A stretch of DNA of 64,000 bases, from assembly GCF_010091925.1 (NCBI RefSeq), contig NZ_WVID01000007.1, positions 62,001-126,000 of the forward strand, read 5' to 3'. This document shows, piece after piece, positions 37,246 to 46,674 of this stretch (position 1 is its first letter; the number at the start of each line of letters is the position of its first letter). The notes below the pieces were generated by a model. The model was not told the DNA's origin and ran no database searches. It saw only the letters and a program-made list of their open reading frames with translations. Made by a program: the position numbers and the translations under genes. The stretch comes from Nostoc sp. B(2019). GTDB lineage: Bacteria > Cyanobacteriota > Cyanobacteriia > Cyanobacteriales > Nostocaceae.

Positions 37246-38427
37246 ATGGTGGAACAACTCAAACCTCGCTATTCTGTCATTTGGACTAACAAAATCGCCG
37301 AAGTACCCCAAGAGGCCTGGAATACTTTGGCACTGCCACTTAAAACACCGTTTTTAGAATGGGAGTGGCTGAAAAATCTCGAAACTTCCCAGAGTGCTAC
37401 GGCTAAAACTGGTTGGTTGCCAAATCACTTAACACTGTGGCGAGATAGAACGCTGATTGCTGCTGCGCCTCTGTATCTGAAAGGACATAGTTCTGGCGAG
37501 TTTGTATTTGATCACCAGTGGGCAGAATTAGCCGATCGCATTGGAGTGCAATATTACCCAAAATTGCTGGGAATGACGCCATTTACTCCCGCTGAAGGCT
37601 ATCGGTTTTTAATTGCTCCAGGAGAAGATGAGGATGAAATCACAGCGATTATAGTGCATGAGATTGACTCTTTCTGTGTCAAAAATCGGATTTCTGGGTG
37701 TCATTTTCTCTACGTTGATCCCGAATGGCGGCCTGTACTGGAACGACAAGGCTTTACAACTTGGTTGCATCACAGCTACGTTTGGGAAAATGCTGGATTT
37801 AAAACTTTTGATGACTACTTGGCGGTTTTTAACGCGAATCAGCGTCGCAATATCAAGCGGGAACGCAAAGCTGTAGAGAAAGCTGGTTTACGATTGCAAC
37901 CGCTAACTGGGGATGACATTCCTAAGTCTTTGTTTCCTTTGATGTACCAGTTTTACGCTGATACCTGTGATAAGTTTGGCTGGTGGGGTAGCAAATACCT
38001 AACAAAGCGATTTTTTGAGCAGCTACACGCAGATTATCGGCATCGGGTCTTGTTTTTTGCTGCATATAGCGAGCAAGATAACTCTCATCCTTTAGGAATG
38101 TCCTTTTGTTTATTTAAAGATGACAAACTATATGGACGCTATTGGGGGAGTTTTCAAGAAATAGATTGTTTGCATTTTGATGCTTGTTATTATGCACCGA
38201 TTGAGTGGGCGATCGCGAACAATATTCAACTTTTTGACCCTGGCGCGGGTGGACGCCACAAAAAACGGCGCGGTTTCCCCGCTATGCCCAATTACAGTCT
38301 GCATCGCTTTTACAATAGTCGTTTAGAGCAAATTTTACGTCCTTACATTCGTGAAGTGAATCAACTCGAACAACAGGAAATTGAGGCGATTAACACAGAG
38401 TTGCCGTTTAGTGAGAAAAATAGTTAG
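37246..38427 (+). CDS. GNAT-fold (peptidogalycan-type, COG3146) acyltransferase family protein
   Basis: From the ATG at 37,246 (MVEQLKPRYSVIW) the protein is 393 residues. It matches a widespread bacterial family with a FemX-like tandem GNAT fold: TPFLEWEWLKNLE, HLTLWRDRTLIAAAPLYLKGHS, FVFDHQWA, RRNIKRERKAV, TPAEGYRFLIAPG and FDPGAGGRHKKRRGF. The molecular reaction is not established; an aminoacyl or acyl transfer is inferred from the fold. The longer frame from 37,153 begins in C-rich low-complexity DNA and is not the likely start. Confidence 0.8.
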   Translation: MVEQLKPRYSVIWTNKIAEVPQEAWNTLALPLKTPFLEWEWLKNLETSQSATAKTGWLPNHLTLWRDRTLIAAAPLYLKGHSSGEFVFDHQWAELADRIGVQYYPKLLGMTPFTPAEGYRFLIAPGEDEDEITAIIVHEIDSFCVKNRISGCHFLYVDPEWRPVLERQGFTTWLHHSYVWENAGFKTFDDYLAVFNANQRRNIKRERKAVEKAGLRLQPLTGDDIPKSLFPLMYQFYADTCDKFGWWGSKYLTKRFFEQLHADYRHRVLFFAAYSEQDNSHPLGMSFCLFKDDKLYGRYWGSFQEIDCLHFDACYYAPIEWAIANNIQLFDPGAGGRHKKRRGFPAMPNYSLHRFYNSRLEQILRPYIREVNQLEQQEIEAINTELPFSEKNS

Positions 38428-38541
38428 GCAGTAGCAGCAATTAGTACAAACAAACTAGCTAAAATTTCAGTTCATCTTTCCACCGAAGCATACAGATTGT
38501 GGCATAATAAGCCGATCGCATACACTAGTTAGCTATCAATC

Positions 38542-39573
38542 GTGCAAGATACCGACTCTATCAACGACCTTGCTGCTGCTTTGCAACAGCCAGCAGATCT
38601 TACCTTTGAACTACCTGATCCAGAAGATGAACAGATTCTAGAGTCAGATTTTCAACAGCAACTTGATGTAGCTTGGCAAGTATGCGATCGCTTTGATTTG
38701 CAAACCGAAATCTGGCGAGGACGAATTTTACGAGCTATCCGCGACAGAGAAAAAAAGGGTGGTGATGGGCGAGGTACTGGTTTTCTGCGATGGCTAAAAG
38801 AACGAGAAATCAGTAAAAGTCAGGCTTATGCTTGGATACAGTTAGCGAATAGTGCCGATACTCTCATAGAAGACGGTAAACTTGACCCCGAATCTGTCAA
38901 TAACTTTAGTAAACGCGCATTTGTCGAAACCTCCAAAGCAGTCCCAGAAGTGCAACAGATGGTAAGTGAAGCCGCACAAAAAGGCGATCGCATCACTAGG
39001 CGTGAAGTACGTCAACTCACTGACGAATGGACAGCCATGTCCTCAGATTTACTACCTGAACCCGTTAGGGCAAAAGCAGCAGATAACACCCTTCCCCCGC
39101 GCTACATCGCCCCACTGGTGAAGGAAATGGAAAAACTGCCAGAATCGCATCAAAAATTTATCCAGAAGGAAATTGCTGCTAACCCGGATGTGGATACCTT
39201 GAAACAGGTGACTACAGAAGCACGTAACTTAGCAAAATATCTCAAAGGAGCGGCTCAAGTTCAGGCGTTGATGCAGGAAGATATTGATATCGAAACTGCT
39301 TTAGAAGAAGCTCAAAGAGTTGGTTGTCTGAGTATAGCCGCTGACTTGGTAAATCAAGCATCTCAGATAGAACAAACGATCGCCAAGTTATACATGACTT
39401 GGAAACGCATCGGTAGCTTAGCAGATCGATTATATGTGGATACAGGTGCAAGTACGCCTAATTTGCGATCGCTCCTCACTTGCTTAGAACCCCTAGGCGG
39501 TGAAATCATGGAATTGCAACTTAGTGGCGCTACTGAACACACTGTACGTTTGCAAATCCAGGAAACGAATTAA
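38542..39573 (+). CDS. Conserved hypothetical protein, helical
   Basis: I do not recognise a defined function. The 343-residue product starts at a GTG and is almost all helical and charged. A region near residues 40-110 (DRFDLQTEIWRGRILRAIRDREKK; GFLRWLKEREISKSQAYAWIQLAN) resembles DUF3102-like DNA-associated proteins in which a short helix-turn-helix-like unit follows a basic helix. The middle (TRREVRQLTDEWTAM) could be a second DNA-contacting segment. No transmembrane or enzymatic motif is seen. It precedes the BrnT/BrnA pair on the opposite strand. Confidence 0.6.
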   Translation: MQDTDSINDLAAALQQPADLTFELPDPEDEQILESDFQQQLDVAWQVCDRFDLQTEIWRGRILRAIRDREKKGGDGRGTGFLRWLKEREISKSQAYAWIQLANSADTLIEDGKLDPESVNNFSKRAFVETSKAVPEVQQMVSEAAQKGDRITRREVRQLTDEWTAMSSDLLPEPVRAKAADNTLPPRYIAPLVKEMEKLPESHQKFIQKEIAANPDVDTLKQVTTEARNLAKYLKGAAQVQALMQEDIDIETALEEAQRVGCLSIAADLVNQASQIEQTIAKLYMTWKRIGSLADRLYVDTGASTPNLRSLLTCLEPLGGEIMELQLSGATEHTVRLQIQETN

Positions 39574-39592
39574 ATAAAGTAAGAGTCATTTA

Positions 39593-39835
39593 TCATTCTC
39601 TTTGCTTTCTTGCTGTGTTAGGAATTGCTGACAGCAAAGCACGCAGCGCATTGTTAACAGCTTCCGATGTTTTAAAAACCTCAGCAACATCAGGATCAAG
39701 GGTAACTGTCAATGGAAATTTTTCTTCTTGGCTGGCAAATCGATTTGCCTTGGCTTTGCGATAGTCAAAGTTATATTCTGGTAGCAAATCATCGTCTGCG
39801 TTATTCTGGGATTCAGAAGCCTGTGAATTCTTCAT
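39593..39835 (-). CDS. brnA: BrnA-type antitoxin
   Basis: The 80-residue protein overlaps the toxin gene by 23 bp and lies downstream of it, the normal order for BrnT-BrnA. It has an acidic N-terminus (ESQNNADDDLLPEYNFDYRKA) and a C-terminal ribbon-helix-helix-like part, FPLTVTLDPDVAEVFKTSEAVNNALRALL, of the BrnA/CopG kind. The antitoxin would bind BrnT and repress the operon. It ends with a charged RKQRE. The RHH match is by pattern only. Confidence 0.8.
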   Translation of the reverse strand: MKNSQASESQNNADDDLLPEYNFDYRKAKANRFASQEEKFPLTVTLDPDVAEVFKTSEAVNNALRALLSAIPNTARKQRE

Positions 39836-40100
39836 AATCTTTTCGTTCTCTCTTTGTTGCTAGACGTGCGCTAATAATGCGAATAACGTTTGCTCTCTCT
39901 GTGAAACAAACCAATAATAAGTGATTATCTTGGTCACGTCCGATAATGATTTCCCGTCGTTCACTAACAGAGTGCCATTCATCGTCGAATATGTAAGCAC
40001 CTGAGTCCTTAAAGACTGTCTTAGCACTTTCAAAGCTGATGCCGTGCTTTTTGAGATTGTCACTAGCTTTTTGATTATCCCACTCAAATTCTAAATTCAT
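39813..40100 (-). CDS. brnT: BrnT-family toxin (RNase)
   Basis: The 95-residue protein has the BrnT pattern: LEFEWDNQKASDNLKKHGISFESAKTVF at the start, then SERREIIIGRDQDNHLLLVCFTERANVIRIISARLATKRERKDYE. Family knowledge: BrnT is a RelE-like fold ribonuclease that blocks translation and is neutralised by BrnA. The active-site-type residues in the RIISARLATKRERKDYE segment (Arg, Arg, Tyr) are present, so the toxin looks intact. It is transcribed first of the pair. Confidence 0.88.
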   Translation of the reverse strand: MNLEFEWDNQKASDNLKKHGISFESAKTVFKDSGAYIFDDEWHSVSERREIIIGRDQDNHLLLVCFTERANVIRIISARLATKRERKDYEEFTGF

Positions 40101-40297
40101 ATCCTGATGTGAGTCTACTTGCTGTCTCCATGCAATTAGCTAGCAACTGCTTATAACATTAACTTTTACGGTATTATTCTCTAAACTGCTTCTCAAAATA
40201 ACCGAAATTCCAGTATTGTGTAAATAAGGCTAGTTTTAATCTTTGAATTGTTACTTTAAATTATTTCAAACATAATCATCATAGTATATAAAAAACT

Positions 40298-40792
40298 ATG
40301 AATCAAGCTAAATTTTCTAACGTAATTCCAATCTGGAAGTTTTGTACTTTATATATTTTTACTTGGGGAATATATCAACTTGCATGGGCGCATAAGCAAT
40401 GGAAATTTATCAAAGAACGCGATAACTTAAACATCAGTCCTTGGTTGCGCTCTTGGTTTTTACCTTTTTATTTATACAGCTTATGTCAAAAAGCTTTTGC
40501 ATTAGCTGAAGAACAAGGATATAGAAGTAAGCCTTCACCTTTTCAGGTAACACTTGTTTATTGGATATTTATTGTATTAACAAGATTGCCAGATCCCTTA
40601 TGGCTAATCTCACTATTTACTTTTTTGCCATTATTAACAGTTGTCAAAGCGTTTAATTATTACTGGACACAGCAACAGCCTAATTCACCAACAAATGAAT
40701 CTTTTACAGGTAGAGAAATTGTGTGGATTATGTTCGGAGCAATTTTATGGTTATTAATAATAATTGGGTTTTTAGCCTCCAGTGAGGTATAA
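40298..40792 (+). CDS. Hypothetical multipass membrane protein (DUF4234-like)
   Basis: The 164-residue product has four hydrophobic segments: PIWKFCTLYIFTWGIYQLAW, LRSWFLPFYLYSLCQKAFAL, VTLVYWIFIVLTRLPDPLWL with LISLFTFLPLLTVV, and IVWIMFGAILWLLIIIGFLA. A polar loop (TQQQPNSPTNESF) precedes the last. The opening resembles small DUF4234-like membrane proteins whose function is unknown. It starts with ATG in an AT-rich spacer and is followed about 100 bp later by the kinase gene. Confidence 0.55.
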   Translation: MNQAKFSNVIPIWKFCTLYIFTWGIYQLAWAHKQWKFIKERDNLNISPWLRSWFLPFYLYSLCQKAFALAEEQGYRSKPSPFQVTLVYWIFIVLTRLPDPLWLISLFTFLPLLTVVKAFNYYWTQQQPNSPTNESFTGREIVWIMFGAILWLLIIIGFLASSEV

Positions 40793-40890
40793 AAAATGTA
40801 TGCTCAATAGGGTATTATCAAATTATTGCTAATGTTTAGCGGTTTGATAGAGGCTTCACAGTACTCCGTTGCCCAATTACCTGCCAAAGT

Positions 40891-42765
40891 ATGAGCTACT
40901 GCCTCAATCCCAATTGCCAAAAACCCCAAAATCCCGCTCATGGAAATTTTTGTCTGAATTGCGGGTCAAAGCTGCTGCTGAAACAAAGATATCAGGCTAT
41001 TAGTCAGTTGGGTGAAGGTGGATTTGGTAAAACATACCGCGCAGTTGATCAAGACCGATTGAATGAAGCTTGCGTCATTAAACAATTTTCTCCGTCACTA
41101 GAAATTCAGGGAAATTCGCAAGCGCTAAACAAGGCAATTGAACTGTTTAATCAAGAAGCAATTCGACTATATGAATTAGGGAAAAACGATCGCATTCCCA
41201 ACATGCTGGCCTATTTTGAACAAGATAAACAACTGTATCTGGTGCAAGAGTTTGTCGATGGGCAAAATTTATTAAAAGAATTAGAACAGCATGGAGTCTT
41301 TCCCGAAAGCTTGATTTGGCAGCTTTTAGCTGATTTGTTGCCAGTGGTGAAGTTTATTCACGAACATGGGGTGATTCACCGAGATATCAAGCCTGAAAAT
41401 ATTATGCGTCGTCAGAGCGATCGCGCTCTAGTCCTGATTGATTTTGGCATTTCCAAACAGGCAAGCGGCACTATAATCAGTGGGTCAAGGGGTACAATGG
41501 CAGGTACACCAGGATATGCCCCAGATGAACAACTCCGCTTTGGCGAAGCATATCCAGCTAGTGACCTCTACGCCTTGGGTGTAACTTGCATACATCTAAT
41601 GACGGGAACGCACCCTTCTAATCTCTACAATGCTTGGGAGTCCCGCTGGTTATGGCAAGAACATCTAATGAATGCAGGTATAACCATCAGTAACCAGTTA
41701 GTGGCAATTTTAGAGAAATTAGTTAAAGACCGAGTAGGCGATCGCTATCAATCAGCCAATCAAGTGCTAAAAGATTTAAATGGCACTACTGCATCAGCCT
41801 CGATTCCGTCAACAATTATTAGCAAGCCTGTAACATCACCTAAAACCCCAAGTTTACAAGGTTGGCAATGTGTTCACACTCTCACAGGTCATGCAGCTTC
41901 AGTACGTTCCATCGCCATTAGTTCAGATGGTCAGACTATTGCAAGTGGTAGTGACGACAATACTATTAAGCTGTGGCATCTCAATAGTGGTAGCCTCAAG
42001 AGTACTTTAACTTCCCCATCAGGATTTTTTAAAGGCGACCTCACCTGGTTTACTGCTGTCGCCTTTAGCCGAGATGGTCAAACAATAGTCAGCGGTAGTT
42101 TGGACAAATTTATCAAACTATGGGATTGGAGTAGTGGTAAACAACTCCGCAAATTAAAAGCACATTCTGATCGAGTCAATGCGATCGCCATCAGTCCAGA
42201 CGGTCAAACTTTAGTTAGTGGCAGTCGTGATAACACGATCAAAGTTTGGAATCTACCCACCAGTCAACTAATTCGCAATATTACCGGGCATTCTAACTCA
42301 GTTTGCACCCTTGCCATTAGCCCCGATGGTCAGACACTCGCCAGTGGTAGTTGGGACAACACAATTAAAATTTGGAACTTACTTAACGGCAAATTACTTC
42401 GCACTTTCACCGGGCATTTAGACTGGGTTTATAGTGTCGCCATTAGCCCAGATAGTCGAACTTTAGTAAGTGGCAGTCGGGACAATACAATTCATCTATG
42501 GCACATAGACAGTGGCACAATGATTCGTAGCTTAACTGGCCATTCTGACTGGGTAACGACTGTTGCCATTCACCCTCAAGGTAATTTGCTCCTTAGCGGT
42601 AGTCGAGATAAAACTATCAAATTGTGGGATTTGGGCAATGGACAACTGATTGATACCTTCACTGGACATTTAGATTTAATTCATGCGATCGCCATTAGCC
42701 CAGATGGTAGGAGCATTATTAGTAGTAGTAATGATGGTGCAATTAAGATTTGGCAATGTAGGTAA
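40891..42765 (+). CDS. Serine/threonine protein kinase with zinc-ribbon and seven WD40 repeats
   Basis: The 624-residue protein has three parts. Residues 1-28 are a zinc ribbon with four Cys (CLNPNC...FCLNCG). Residues about 34-300 are a Hanks-type kinase: LGEGGFGKTYRA (Gly loop), K64 in CVIKQF, HRDIKPEN catalytic loop, VLIDFGISKQ, and AGTPGYAPDEQ. Residues about 325-624 hold seven WD40 units ending in IKLW/IKVW/IKIW-type strands, a closed propeller. Such proteins are a large family in filamentous cyanobacteria and presumably phosphorylate partners bound by the propeller. It begins with ATG; no partner phosphatase is near. Confidence 0.92.
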   Translation: MSYCLNPNCQKPQNPAHGNFCLNCGSKLLLKQRYQAISQLGEGGFGKTYRAVDQDRLNEACVIKQFSPSLEIQGNSQALNKAIELFNQEAIRLYELGKNDRIPNMLAYFEQDKQLYLVQEFVDGQNLLKELEQHGVFPESLIWQLLADLLPVVKFIHEHGVIHRDIKPENIMRRQSDRALVLIDFGISKQASGTIISGSRGTMAGTPGYAPDEQLRFGEAYPASDLYALGVTCIHLMTGTHPSNLYNAWESRWLWQEHLMNAGITISNQLVAILEKLVKDRVGDRYQSANQVLKDLNGTTASASIPSTIISKPVTSPKTPSLQGWQCVHTLTGHAASVRSIAISSDGQTIASGSDDNTIKLWHLNSGSLKSTLTSPSGFFKGDLTWFTAVAFSRDGQTIVSGSLDKFIKLWDWSSGKQLRKLKAHSDRVNAIAISPDGQTLVSGSRDNTIKVWNLPTSQLIRNITGHSNSVCTLAISPDGQTLASGSWDNTIKIWNLLNGKLLRTFTGHLDWVYSVAISPDSRTLVSGSRDNTIHLWHIDSGTMIRSLTGHSDWVTTVAIHPQGNLLLSGSRDKTIKLWDLGNGQLIDTFTGHLDLIHAIAISPDGRSIISSSNDGAIKIWQCR

Positions 42766-42849
42766 TAGTCATGTTGAGCGATCGCTAAATCTGAGCCTTG
42801 CCAGATCAAATTTGACATAATAGCAATAATCACCTGACTCCAGGTTTCT

Positions 42850-43566
42850 ATGTCAACTACCATCAGTGAACCCATTGTCACTTGGGAAAAGTTACCTGAT
42901 GACTTCCCTTTAGCCAATGAGCCTGTGGACAACATCAATCAGCCAGCAACAGCCGCCGCTCTTACCGAAAGTTTGGAACTGGCAGGTTTAATTGCGCCTC
43001 AGACGCTCATAGGGACAAATTTCGGGATTTGTGCAACTGTAGATGGCAAGTTGGTGATTAAAGCCCCTGATTGGTTCTATGTCCCTTCTGTATTGCCCAC
43101 AGTTCCACCTAATCAAAACCGTCGTAGCTATACCCCAAAGCTGGAAGGTGAAGTTCCCGCGATCGTTATGGAGTTTTTGTCACAGACAGAAGGTGGTGAA
43201 TATTCAATTAAAGCGAAGTACCCGCCTGGTAAATGGTACTACTATGAGCGCATTCTTCAAGTCTCAACTTATATAATTTTTGAACCAGAAGCCGGGTGGA
43301 TGGAAGTCTATCAACTCAGTGCTTCAGGGCAATACCAACTCCAGCAACCGAATGAGCATGGACGCTATTGGATTGCAAGTATTGGACTATTTTTAGGGAT
43401 TTGGCAGGGCGTTAAAGCAAATCGTAGTGGCTATTGGTTGCGCTGGTGGGATGAAGCAGGGCAATTGCTGTTGTGGGGAACAGAACGATTGCAGCAGGAG
43501 CAGCAATTGCGATCGCGGATGGCGGCGAAGTTGCTGGAATTGGGGATTGATCCAGATACTATTTAA
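42850..43566 (+). CDS. Uma2 family (DUF820) restriction-endonuclease-fold protein
   Basis: The 238-residue protein is a close paralogue of the Uma2 protein at 17,290: VTWEKLPDDFPLANEPVDN, LIGTNFGICATVDGKLVIKAPDWFYVP (Asp), AIVMEFLSQTEGGEYS (Glu), YYYERILQVSTYIIFEP and GYWLRWWDEAGQLLLWG. The C-terminal coil is short (QQEQQLRSRMAAKLLELGIDPDTI) and lacks the tandem repeat of its relative. It starts at an ATG 84 bp after the kinase. Function unproven. Confidence 0.87.
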   Translation: MSTTISEPIVTWEKLPDDFPLANEPVDNINQPATAAALTESLELAGLIAPQTLIGTNFGICATVDGKLVIKAPDWFYVPSVLPTVPPNQNRRSYTPKLEGEVPAIVMEFLSQTEGGEYSIKAKYPPGKWYYYERILQVSTYIIFEPEAGWMEVYQLSASGQYQLQQPNEHGRYWIASIGLFLGIWQGVKANRSGYWLRWWDEAGQLLLWGTERLQQEQQLRSRMAAKLLELGIDPDTI

Positions 43567-43636
43567 CTGAGTCTTAAAGCAAGTGTAAAAATGTTTGAAC
43601 TCCATACTGATGACAAAGGACAAATGACAAACAACG

Positions 43637-44464
43637 CTAATTCTTAATCCCCGTCGCGGCAATACCGCGAATAAACTGACGCTGACCGATGAGAAATAAT
43701 ACCATCACTGGTACAGTTGCTATAGTCACCGCTGCCATCATCAAAGGCCAATTATTTGTAAATTGCTCCTGAAACTCAGCTAAAGCTAGCTGCACCGTTC
43801 TTAATTCTGGGCGTGTCGTAAATACTAAAGGCTTAAACAAATCATTCCATTCTCCGATAAAGGTGAACAGAAATAACGTTACCAAAGCTGGACGAGCTAA
43901 AGGTAACATCACCCGCCACAAAATTTGCAGTCGATTTGCTCCGTCTATAGCTGCGGCTTCCTCTAATTCCACGGGAATTGTTTGGAAATACTGACGTAAC
44001 AAGAAAATGCCAAAGCCGTTGACAGCGGTTGGTAAAATTAGTGCCCCGTAAGTATTGATTAGGTGTCCCCACTTCAACACCAAAAAGATGGGAATCACCA
44101 ATAACTGAAACGGAATCACCAAAGTTGCCAAAACAATCAGTAGCAGTGCTTGGCGTCCGCGAAATTTCAGCCGTGCTAGGGCGTAACCTGCCAATGCCGA
44201 AGTGACAATCTGAAACGCCGTCACAGCGATCGCTACCAAGGTAGAATTAGCAAACGCCAGCAAAAATTTACCTCGCTGCCATGCATCGCGGTAATTAGCT
44301 AATGACCAACTATTTTTGGGTAAAACTTCTAAAGCTGCTCCTGGAGGTGCAAATGAAGTGAGAAAGACCACAAACAGCGGTAGTAGGACAATAAATGCTC
44401 CTAGCAGCAGCACTCCTAGGCTCAAAAAATCCCCAGATTTCAGATTCCAGTTTGGTTTGGACAT
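43637..44464 (-). CDS. Carbohydrate ABC transporter permease (MalG-like)
   Basis: The 275-residue protein is a six-helix inner-membrane permease of the sugar ABC uptake family: an N-terminal helix (LGVLLLGAFIVLLPLFVVFLTS), and the cytoplasmic EAA loop, EEAAAIDGANRLQILWRVMLPLARPAL, which contacts the ATPase. MalG-like features include PGAALEVLPKNSWSLANYRDAW near the start. The partner permease, binding protein and ATPase are not in the window, so the substrate (oligosaccharide or glycerol-phosphate type) is unknown. It is convergent with the Uma2 gene and divergent from ado. Confidence 0.85.
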   Translation of the reverse strand: MSKPNWNLKSGDFLSLGVLLLGAFIVLLPLFVVFLTSFAPPGAALEVLPKNSWSLANYRDAWQRGKFLLAFANSTLVAIAVTAFQIVTSALAGYALARLKFRGRQALLLIVLATLVIPFQLLVIPIFLVLKWGHLINTYGALILPTAVNGFGIFLLRQYFQTIPVELEEAAAIDGANRLQILWRVMLPLARPALVTLFLFTFIGEWNDLFKPLVFTTRPELRTVQLALAEFQEQFTNNWPLMMAAVTIATVPVMVLFLIGQRQFIRGIAATGIKN

Positions 44465-44643
44465 GACGTTGTTCTACAAAGCATTTGTTTCTTTAGTACT
44501 AGAGCATTGCCCCCAGCAAAAGCTAATCTATAAACATAGTTACTTGTTAAGTAAAATTAAACCACAGTGCTTGTTACCCTAAATTTATAGAGTAAATTCA
44601 ACTCTGGTATTAAATGATTCAGTTTTACAGGAGTAAACATACC

Positions 44644-45342
44644 ATGCAGCAGCTTGCAGACCAGTTTGAAGAAATTGATTTTCACAGCGAAATTTATAAA
44701 GATGCCTACAGCCGCATTAATGCGATCGTGATTGAAGGGGAACAAGAAGCCCATGAAAATTACATTAGACTGGGACAACTGCTGCCGGAACATCAAAATG
44801 AACTGATTCGTCTATCCAAGATGGAAAGTCGCCACAAAAAAGGATTTGAAGCTTGTGGGCGCAACTTGCAAGTAACACCAGATCTGCAATTTGCCAAAGA
44901 ATTTTTTGCTGGACTACACCAAAATTTCCAAACAGCGGCGGCAGAAGGTAAAGTTGTTACTTGCCTATTAATTCAGTCTTTAATTATTGAATGTTTCGCC
45001 ATCGCAGCGTATAACATTTACATCCCAGTTGCAGATGATTTTGCACGTAAAATTACCGAAGGTGTAGTTAAAGATGAGTACAGTCATCTCAATTTTGGAG
45101 AAGTTTGGTTGAAAGAACACTATACAGAATCTAAAACTGAACTAGAAGAAGCAAATCGCCAAAACCTGCCTATCGTCTGGAAAATGCTGAACCAAGTTGC
45201 AGACGATGCTCACACTTTAGCAATGGCTAAAGATGCTTTGGTAGAAGACTTCATGATTCAGTACGGCGAAGCATTGAGTAATATCGGCTTCACCACTCGT
45301 GACATCATGCGGATGTCAGCTTATGGACTTACGGCAGTTTAA
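44644..45342 (+). CDS. ado: Aldehyde-deformylating oxygenase
   Basis: The 232-residue protein is the cyanobacterial ferritin-like di-iron enzyme that converts fatty aldehydes to alkanes (mainly heptadecane or pentadecane) plus formate. Metal ligands are in the helices [43 protein letters not shown] and [13 protein letters not shown]. The rest matches the family to the end ([12 protein letters not shown]). I start at the ATG at 44,644, with AGGAG about 10 bp upstream; the frame opens earlier at 44,614 but the added residues have no family match. It precedes aar on the same strand. Confidence 0.97.
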   Translation: MQQLADQFEEIDFHSEIYKDAYSRINAIVIEGEQEAHENYIRLGQLLPEHQNELIRLSKMESRHKKGFEACGRNLQVTPDLQFAKEFFAGLHQNFQTAAAEGKVVTCLLIQSLIIECFAIAAYNIYIPVADDFARKITEGVVKDEYSHLNFGEVWLKEHYTESKTELEEANRQNLPIVWKMLNQVADDAHTLAMAKDALVEDFMIQYGEALSNIGFTTRDIMRMSAYGLTAV

Positions 45343-45531
45343 ACACAGCGCTGAGTCATGAGTAAAGAATGAAGAGTTAAGAGTGAATAAATTGTTTTAC
45401 CTTCTTTTTTCTCAGCACTCAGCGAGAAGTCAGAGCGGCGGCTTTTGCTGCTCTAAAACTTCAATAACTCAGCACCCCTGAACAAATTAATTCCACACTT
45501 TCGACGCAGCATAAGCCTAATACATCACTAC
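45343..45531. repeat. ado-aar spacer with CTCAGCACTC words and a hairpin
   Basis: Repeated GAGT/CTCAGCACTC-like words occur between ado and aar, and AGAGCGGC pairs with GCTGCTCT (about 45,434-45,456, one mismatch) to form a short hairpin. It may attenuate ado-aar readthrough. Confidence 0.5.
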
Positions 45532-46551
45532 ATGTTTGGTCTAATTGGACATCTGACTAGTTTGGAACACGCTCAAGCAGTAGCCCAAGAATTGGGATAT
45601 CCAGAATATGCCGATCAAGGGCTAGATTTTTGGTGCAGCGCCCCGCCGCAAATTGTTGATAGCATTATCGTCACCAGTGTGACTGGGCAAAAAATTGAAG
45701 GACGGTATGTCGAATCTTGCTTTTTACCGGAGATGCTAGCTACTCGTCGCATCAAAGCAGCGACACGCAAAATCCTGAACGCTATGGCCCATGCTCAGAA
45801 GCATGGCATCAACATTACGGCTTTAGGTGGGTTTTCTTCGATTATTTTTGAAAACTTTAAATTAGAGCAGTTTAGCCAAGTCCGCAACATTAAACTAGAA
45901 TTTGAACGCTTCACTACAGGAAATACACATACTGCCTACATTATTTGTCGGCAAGTAGAAGAAGCGTCAAAACAACTAGGAATTGATCTCAAGAGTGCGA
46001 CTGTTGCTGTATGTGGAGCAACAGGAGATATTGGCAGTGCAGTTACACGCTGGCTAGATGCGAAAACTGATGTCAAAGAACTCCTGCTAATCGCCCGGAA
46101 CCAAGAACGTCTTCAAGAGTTGCAAGACGAACTGGGACGGGGAAAAATCATGGCTTTAAGCGAAGCACTGCCCCAAGCTGATATTGTAGTTTGGGTTGCT
46201 AGTATGCCCAAAGGTGTGGAAATTGACCCCACTGTTTTGAAGAAACCTTGTCTGCTGATTGATGGTGGCTATCCTAAAAACTTAGCAATGAAAATTCAGC
46301 ATCCTGGTGTACACGTGCTAAATGGTGGAATTGTAGAGCATTCTCTGGATATTGACTGGAAAATTATGAAAATAGTCAATATGGACGTGCCAGCACGTCA
46401 GTTGTTTGCTTGTTTTGCTGAATCAATGCTACTGGAATTTGAGAAGTTATATACAAACTTTTCATGGGGACGCAATCAGATTACTGTAGACAAAATGGAG
46501 CAGATTGGTCGGGTGTCGGTGAAACACGGATTTAGACCACTGCTGGTTTAG
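45532..46551 (+). CDS. aar: Long-chain acyl-[acyl-carrier-protein] reductase
   Basis: The 339-residue protein reduces acyl-ACP to a fatty aldehyde with NADPH, the substrate of ADO. It starts [29 protein letters not shown], contains the Rossmann loop [18 protein letters not shown] and the [13 protein letters not shown] segment. The catalytic Cys is at residue 294 in [10 protein letters not shown] (TGT at 46,411), the position reported for this family. With ado it forms the alkane pathway found in almost all cyanobacteria. It follows ado by 189 bp. Confidence 0.97.
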   Translation: MFGLIGHLTSLEHAQAVAQELGYPEYADQGLDFWCSAPPQIVDSIIVTSVTGQKIEGRYVESCFLPEMLATRRIKAATRKILNAMAHAQKHGINITALGGFSSIIFENFKLEQFSQVRNIKLEFERFTTGNTHTAYIICRQVEEASKQLGIDLKSATVAVCGATGDIGSAVTRWLDAKTDVKELLLIARNQERLQELQDELGRGKIMALSEALPQADIVVWVASMPKGVEIDPTVLKKPCLLIDGGYPKNLAMKIQHPGVHVLNGGIVEHSLDIDWKIMKIVNMDVPARQLFACFAESMLLEFEKLYTNFSWGRNQITVDKMEQIGRVSVKHGFRPLLV

Positions 46552-46554
46552 TCA

Positions 46555-46674
46555 CAGGTGACAGGGGGCAGGTAACAGGTGACAGGGAAAGAGTTTTACC
46601 TATACCTAACCCCTAACCCATCATCCCCAATACATAATCCCTAACCCCTATCCCCTATTTTCTAATCCCTAACT
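46555..46674. repeat. Low-complexity spacer (ACAGGTGACAGG; CCCTAACCCCTA) between aar and accA
   Basis: The first part repeats CAGGTGACAGGGG-type words and the second part repeats CCCTAACCCC-type words in pyrimidine-rich runs up to the accA start. Similar C-rich runs occur at 33,590, 37,200 and 49,600. Confidence 0.6.
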
